Position numbers and translations under genes: made by a program. A DNA stretch of 13,126 nucleotides, taken from the NCBI GenBank assembly GCA_015501585.1, contig JADNRY010001284.1:1-13126 (forward strand), written 5' to 3'. The notes beneath the pieces are model-generated. The model did not search any database and was not told the DNA's origin. It worked only from the letters and a program-made list of their open reading frames with translations. Positions 8,709-13,126 of this stretch are shown in pieces. The number at the start of each line of letters is the position of its first letter. Position 1 is the stretch's first letter. Source of the DNA: Rhodocollybia butyracea. Taxonomy: Eukaryota; Basidiomycota; Agaricomycetes; Agaricales; Omphalotaceae.

Positions 8709-9214
8709 GCGGGATACCGAGAAGGGGTGATTGATATAAGCATTGTATATTACTGTAGAATTTAAAGCATGCCGTGGGCGATTTGTGACGGATCCATCCG
8801 ACTTGAAGCTTGAAGAAGTTCGAGTGCGCTAATTGAACAAATGGTGAACAATCTACACGCGCCATTGGCCATTCTAAACCAGGCAGATTGTCCGGTGAAA
8901 CGAGGAAGGCAGCAGGCTCAGGTGAGGGAGTCAGCCTGAATGATCAACACGTTGCTATAATGATAATTAAACGCAGCCCAGATTTTTTCTGCCGCACGCA
9001 GCTGCGTGCAGGTTCCAAAGGGATGTCAATCGATGCGGGACCTAGGTGGCCTAGTGGGAATAGTTGGCCGCAGTAACTTATAAGTGAGCGTTTAAACTCC
9101 TCAGTTGCTCGTGGGAAAGCGGAGATCATTTGCATTTGCACGTGGTGGGTTTTATTTTAGGTTATCGTACTTTTTTTCTCGAACGTCGACCTCTCCCCTT
9201 CTCAAGCTCTTGAA
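8709..9214. promoter_or_regulatory. Intergenic region with a 16-bp palindrome and an E-box
   Basis: About 500 bp between two plus-strand genes. It holds a perfect 16-bp palindrome at 8994-9009 and a CACGTG E-box at 9139-9144, 71 bp upstream of the ATG at 9215. It is followed by a pyrimidine-rich stretch (about 9170-9200) of the type seen before fungal starts. No TATA box is evident. Confidence 0.4.
8994..9009. repeat. Perfect 16-bp palindrome GCACGCAGCTGCGTGC
   Basis: The sequence equals its own reverse complement over 16 bp and is centred on CAGCTG, an E-box-type core. It could be a binding site for a dimeric regulator or a short cruciform. It lies about 205 bp upstream of the GPI-protein gene. 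Confidence 0.85.
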
Positions 9215-10135
9215 ATGCGTGTCTCTCTGCTCGCTGCTGCCGCTCTTTTGCCTGCTTACGCTTCTGGTGAGTCCTAGTATCCATCGACCTCAGTTTGCCC
9301 ATTGAATCGATTCTTTCGTAAAGCCACTTTTTCAATCTCGTCGCCTAGTGGCTCTGAGTTTTGGTAAGTGCTTGGTCATTTCATTTCTGACTTCTACCTA
9401 CCTGACGTTATGTATTTTCCACAGGGTTTTTAACCGCTCGTATGTCGATAACTTGGAATCTTGATATGTAACTAAATATCTTCAACGATACTGTAGAAAC
9501 GCGGTCAACTGGTGCGTCCTGGTTCTAATAATGTTGAAATTTTCTCTTGATATCTTTTTTCCGAGTAGGACAAGTACTGCAGGAGACCTACTGAATTCAA
9601 CATCGACATTATCAACACGAACAGCAGCATTTGAATGGTGCTTTCAGTATTGCTCCTAGTGTTGCCAACAGCCTGTCTTTCGTGATCTCCAATGTTACCC
9701 TCGTGCCTGGAGACGGCTATATCATGCAGGTCAGTTGACGAATGATCCCATAGACCTGGACCACTAAGTACATCTGGTTCCAGTTTGTCAACGTTTCCGA
9801 CCCCACCCAGGTCTTTGTAAACAGCTCAGCCTTCACGGTGATGCCCAATGGAAGTAAGCTAGTCTCTTCTGCGGCATTTTTTGTGTGTGTGCTTATTTCT
9901 TCTCTTAAAGCCGCCCCGCTCCTCCTGTTACGGGCTCGTCATCTGCTAGTGGAAATGGTAGCTCTGGCTCAGCCACTTCAGGTTCAGGCTCCTCGACTGC
10001 TTCGGTTCTTCTGCCAGTCCTTCCGCCACTAATGGTGCGTCCAGCCTACTCAACACCAAATCTGTGGTCGTTGCCGCTGGCGTTATGGCTCTCTCTGCCC
10101 TCGCGATGTTAAACGTGGCGTGCACTACTTTTTAG
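9215..10135 (+). CDS. Secreted Ser/Gly-rich GPI-anchored protein with Kre9/KNH-like domain, frame-broken
   Basis: Family proteins of this type are cell-surface or wall proteins with an Ig-like KNH domain, a Ser/Thr linker and a GPI signal; their function is mostly unknown. Seen: an N-terminal signal peptide MRVSLLAAAALLPAYA, then NAVNWTSTAGD, PTEFNIDIINTNSS, NGAFSIAPSVANSLSFVI, SNVTLVPGDGYIMQ and FVNVSDPTQVFVNSSAFTV. A Ser/Gly linker (TGSSSASGNGSSGSATSG) follows, and a hydrophobic tail KSVVVAAGVMALSALAML suits GPI attachment. Likely introns: 9267-9348, 9364-9424, 9440-9496, 9512-9568, 9730-9783, 9854-9910. Between the first four lie exons of 15 nt each. Frame breaks at CC 9587-9588, TTT 9630-9632, CCCC 9914-9917 and GG 10004-10005 are each repaired by one added base of the same kind, and probably also AAA 9497-9499. 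Several N-glycosylation sequons are present. The stop at 10135 is slightly beyond the expected end of the tail. Confidence 0.8.
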
Positions 10136-10481
10136 GTCAATTTGAACTGAACTCTTTTGCTTTGTGACTTTTTGTGTTAATATGTAATTTCAACAAGGTA
10201 CAATTGACAATGACACTGATACGTACATATGTACACCTTTGTTACCTTCGTTGTATTCATTGTCTTCACTCGTTTTTGCTATGTTGTTATTTTACTAGCT
10301 TGCTTTCAAGATATGCTTTTGATGATCCCACTGAAACTGTCCGCCGATTATGGGTAAATCTGACTATCTAATTGTTTGCCCATCAGCTCTGGACAATAAT
10401 GCTCAGCCCAATCTTAGCGTTCTTTCCATTGTTCAGATTGCTCATGAAAGGGTCCCACCGAGGGTCCCACTGAATGATTTG
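10136..10481. other. Intergenic region, nothing recognised
   Basis: AT-rich non-coding sequence holding the 3' end of the GPI-protein gene and the upstream region of the next gene. A 65-codon hydrophobic open frame (10174-10371) looks like a chance product of T-rich sequence. The only structure is the 12-bp tandem repeat at 10450-10473. Confidence 0.5.
10450..10473. repeat. 12-bp tandem repeat next to a TATA box
   Basis: GGGTCCCACCGA at 10450-10461 is followed directly by GGGTCCCACTGA at 10462-10473, one mismatch. The repeat ends 8 bp before TATAAAA and is placed like a proximal activator site for the gene at 10539. Confidence 0.8.
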
Positions 10482-10488
10482 TATAAAA
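10482..10488 (+). promoter_or_regulatory. TATA box of the gene at 10539
   Basis: TATAAAA within TTGTATAAAAGC, 57 bp upstream of the ATG at 10539. The spacing is close to that of the TATA box of the gene at 8031. Confidence 0.75.
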
Positions 10489-10538
10489 GCTCTTCATATC
10501 AAGAGGAAACTCATTTCTAAACCCTTTTGTGCATAACT

Positions 10539-11253
10539 ATGGGTCGCCTCTTGTACTCTCTACAACTAGCTGCTAAAACACCCCCAAGCAAACCAGAGCC
10601 TGAAAGCGAAAGCAGTGCAGTATACCACTTGATTCACCCATTCCGGGAATCGAACAGAGAGGAGGTACATGGGGTGAACGTGCTTGGCCATCGAGTCGAA
10701 ACAGCGTTTCGATCCGTTCACGTGTTTCACAAACTACTAAGTGGAGTATCGGAGGACGAATTGGCACGTCAAGCGCGCGAGTTCCGACAAATGAATGGAC
10801 GCCGTGGAGACGGTAGATCGGGAGATCGAATACCAGCGACGACGATATGAAGAAAACATGAACTTGTCATCGTCAGAAATAGAGGCTGGAGAATGGTACC
10901 GACGGGCGAGAGCTTTTACTTCGAGAGCGGAGATGCAGAACGGCAGATGCTGGAAGGACTGGAACAACTTAGGCGTCAAGAACTGCGGAGCAGGAGAAAC
11001 GGTCTGGAAACCTCAGTGGAGACTCGAGAAGACTCGTCGGAAGACACGGAGAGCCCATGATGCTCTGGCCGAAGGCATGCGCCTTCAAGAACATGTGTTG
11101 GAAACTATCACGCAGATAGTGAGGTCGGCGCATGCAATACCAACCAACATGAGTGCTGAAGCTATACCAGCTCATAGCAGAGCAGAAATGCAGGCAACTT
11201 ACGACCAGATAATGAGGAGGGCGCAGGAACTACAGAACGCATCGGGAACCTGA
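10539..11253 (+). CDS. Hypothetical charged helical/coiled-coil protein, intronless, frame-broken
   Basis: No family recognised. The ATG at 10539 gives MGRLLYSLQLAAKTPPSKPE, followed by HGVNVLGHRVETAFRSVHVF and SEDELARQAREFRQM. The protein then reads DAVETVDREIEYQRRRYEEN, AERQMLEGLEQLRRQELRSR, EGMRLQEHVLETITQIVRSA and QATYDQIMRRAQELQNASGT, with stop at 11253. Heptad-like Leu/Glu/Arg spacing suggests a long helix or coiled coil. The frame changes three times. One A fewer at 10794-10795, one T more at TTTT 10914-10917 and one C fewer at CCC 11054-11056 give a single frame of about 237 residues. An alternative is that the middle frame ends at TGA 11058-11060 (after SEDTESP). No signal peptide or membrane segment. 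The TATA box and tandem repeat upstream support real transcription. Confidence 0.6.
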
Positions 11254-11992
11254 AATGGCTGTTTATTTATGTGTCAGCTTTTTAATTACCTGTACTCTTT
11301 TGTTTATCTATTTTCACTGGAAGAAAATGTACTACAAGAGTGCGTCGATGTTACGTTTATCTTAGTTTGTAGTTGAGAGCCTGGAGTGAGATCCCGACGC
11401 CTATCGGTTGATAGCTGGGGAGAATCCCGCCGGTAGCAATCCTGGTGAGACATCGGTAAACGCTCCAATGGGTAAAACAGTGTATCGCTCACACTATATG
11501 AGCTAAGTGCCACCCACTGATTCGCTACTCACTACAAGCTAAACAGAATGGAAACTCTCGATGAGAATGGGGGAGAGCAGCAAGAGGGTGGACAACAAGG
11601 GTATCAGAAGTAGATGTTTTAGGGTAACGTCGTTGAGTGATAGAGCATACCAACGGATATTGATTGATTATTAGTTTGCTCTTCTGCACGGTGCGCGAAA
11701 ATCAAGGACTTGAAGTTCTGGGAAATTTGGGGTGACCAGGGATTGCATGTTCCAGGCAGAAGCCGAAGAAAGTAGGGATACTGGATAGGCGTAACGAAGG
11801 ACTGTAACAGAGAGACATTGACTATTCAACTTGAACCAGTGTTTTAATTTGGGTTTGCAAGTTGCCGAAGCCCGAAGAGATGATTTGAATAAGCGCCTGC
11901 CTAGTTTGGTTTGGAACAACTTCGTAACAGTTGCATATTAATAAATGTCTTTCTCCTGAACACTTTGGATCTCTTTGAGCAACCAGCACACT
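11254..11992. other. Intergenic region, no gene seen
   Basis: About 740 bp holding the 3' end of the preceding gene and the upstream region of NTO1. Open frames of 62-82 codons on the minus strand (for example 11919-11671) show no family motif, splice logic or codon coherence. No tRNA, repeat or TATA box was identified. Confidence 0.5.
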
Positions 11993-13126
11993 ATGGCTCG
12001 TGGCATCCAACGCGCCCCTTCTACCAACGTTGCTGCACCAGAATTACCCAAAATTTCTTTTCAAAAGATCAATGACGACTTGACTTCTCCAACAACTGGC
12101 GTCGATGACCGACAGGCAAGGTCCTATGGCTGTAAGTTTTCGGTTTTGTTGGCTTCTATTAGCCTTCTAACTCGTCTCCAGACAATGATTTTTCCGATTT
12201 CCAGCGTCCAGAGCATTACATTCGGCACATTGGCAAGTTCCTTACTTTTGTGAATTTTCTTCTATCCTTATCGGCTTTCAGAGCCTTTGGAGGCGGATTT
12301 GGCGAGACAGGTTGAATATGATATGGATGAACAAGGTGCGTATGCCAAACTCTGTCGCAGTCTACTTGACCGACATCTAGCTTCAGACAAGGAATGGCTT
12401 GATAATCTCAACGCCGAAAGACGCAAGGAGCAGGTCGATAAGATATCCTATGAAACGTTTGAAATCATCATGGACCGACTGGAAAAGGAATGGTTTGACC
12501 TGGTACGTCTCGTTCCTTCGCGGTATACACTCTTCGCTCATGCTTTGTAGACCAAAAACATCCCCAAGCCCGATTTTGCCATGCCATCTGAGGATCTACG
12601 TGCGCGATCTGTGATGATTCTGAGGGGAGAACAGCAATGCAATCGTTTCTGTGATGGGTGTAACCTCGCGGTTCATCAAGGTGCGTCATTACTACCCACC
12701 CTGCTGGTTAACTAGCATTTACAAAGTCGAACAGACTGCTATGGCGTTCCATACATTCCTGAGGGCCAATGGCTCTGTCGAAAGTGTACCGTATCCCCGA
12801 GAATCCCGTGTCTTGTATATTATGCCCAAACGAAGGGGGCCTTCAAACAGACTGTCAATGGAGAATGGGTTCACCTCTTATGCGCAATATGGGTGCCAGA
12901 AACACGCGTAGCAAATGATGTTTTCATGGAACCCGTAATCGGTGTGGAAAAAATATCGAAGCAGAGATGGAAGCTAGTGCGTTCTTAAAACTTGTATGAA
13001 GCGCGTCGTGCTAACGATTACTCAACAGAAATGTAGTATCTGCGATATCCGGGAAGGCGCATGCATACAATGTGCCAAAACCTCTTGCTTCCTTGCCTTC
13101 CATCCAAACGTGCGCTCGGAAAGAAA
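11993..13126 (+). CDS. NTO1: Nto1/BRPF-type EPL1 and PHD-finger chromatin protein, C-terminus off window, frame-broken
   Basis: Yeast Nto1 is a subunit of the NuA3 histone H3 acetyltransferase; animal BRPF proteins are its counterparts. It acts on nucleosomes. Start ATG 11993 (MARGIQRAPSTNVAAPEL). The EPL1-like part includes FQRPEHYIRHIEPLEADLA, RQVEYDMDEQDKEWLDNL and ISYETFEIIMDRLEKEWFDL. A PHD finger follows (STCAICDDSEGEN, FCDGCNLAVHQDCYG, EGQWLCRKC), then the knuckle CILCPNEGGAFKQT and the start of the extended PHD (HLLCAIWVPETRVAND, RWKLKCSICDIREGACIQC, SCFLAFH). Introns, all in phase: 12132-12181, 12233-12281 (GC donor), 12336-12386, 12503-12550, 12681-12734, 12977-13028. Frame breaks at 12595, GGGG 12624-12627, TTT 12646-12648, CCCC 12795-12798, GGGGG 12835-12839 (two bases) and AAA 13106-13108. 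Any bromodomain would lie beyond the window. Confidence 0.92.

Noticed and set aside
9105..9305. Open frame overlapping the start of the GPI-protein gene
   Set aside because: It is a shadow of the signal-peptide exon in another frame and reads through a clear GTGAGT intron.
10174..10371. Hydrophobic 65-codon frame as a small membrane protein
   Set aside because: T-rich non-coding sequence gives Leu/Phe/Ser-rich frames by chance; no good start context or neighbour support.
11671..11919. Minus-strand frame upstream of NTO1
   Set aside because: No family similarity, and overlapping frames in the same stretch are equally open.
1..13126. Mobile element, CRISPR array or bacterial operon
   Set aside because: No transposase, reverse transcriptase, terminal repeats, spaced direct repeats or Shine-Dalgarno-linked gene runs were found; introns show a eukaryotic origin.

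Overview
The window looks like nuclear DNA of a mushroom-type basidiomycete (Agaricomycetes). Coding regions are cut by many introns of about 48-61 nt with GTRNGT-type donors and YAG acceptors. The recognisable products fit a fungus: a Vps9 Rab5-type exchange factor, a fungal-type (FunK1-like) protein kinase, a Ser/Gly-rich GPI-anchored protein with a Kre9/KNH-like domain, and an Nto1/BRPF-type EPL1 + PHD chromatin protein. No tRNA, rRNA, CRISPR array or prokaryotic operon was seen.

Layout. 1-1579 (-): VPS9, C-terminus off the left edge. 1580-2850: VPS9 upstream region with an E-box and a CRE-like site, then sequence with no gene I can defend. 2855-3287 (-) and 3392-4461 (+): a divergent pair of unrecognised genes, start codons about 104 bp apart. 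4664-6092 (-): FunK1-like kinase, convergent with the previous gene, with further unassigned minus-strand open stretches to about 6984. 7000-8030: mostly empty, ending in a TATA box. 8031-8708 (+): an intact intronless gene for a disordered, SP/TP-rich, probably nuclear protein. 9215-10135 (+): secreted GPI-anchored protein with very small 5' exons. 10539-11253 (+): intronless helical/coiled-coil protein behind a clear TATA box. 11254-11992: no gene seen. 11993-13126 (+): NTO1, running off the right edge.

The most important observation is that nearly every recognisable gene has reading-frame breaks, and most sit at short homopolymer runs where adding or removing one base (two at one site) restores a continuous, family-conserved protein. 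I place about 17 such sites. The amino acids on both sides are otherwise well conserved, which points to homopolymer-length sequencing error rather than decay of many unrelated genes. Coordinates below refer to the sequence as given, and gene models allow for these breaks.

The genes do not form a pathway. This is an ordinary fungal gene neighbourhood: trafficking, signalling, cell wall and chromatin genes, with lineage-specific unknowns between them. I found no convincing new multi-gene system. The items most worth following are the unrecognised gene at 3392-4461, the kinase with an altered HRD motif, and the chain of 15-nt exons in the GPI-protein gene.
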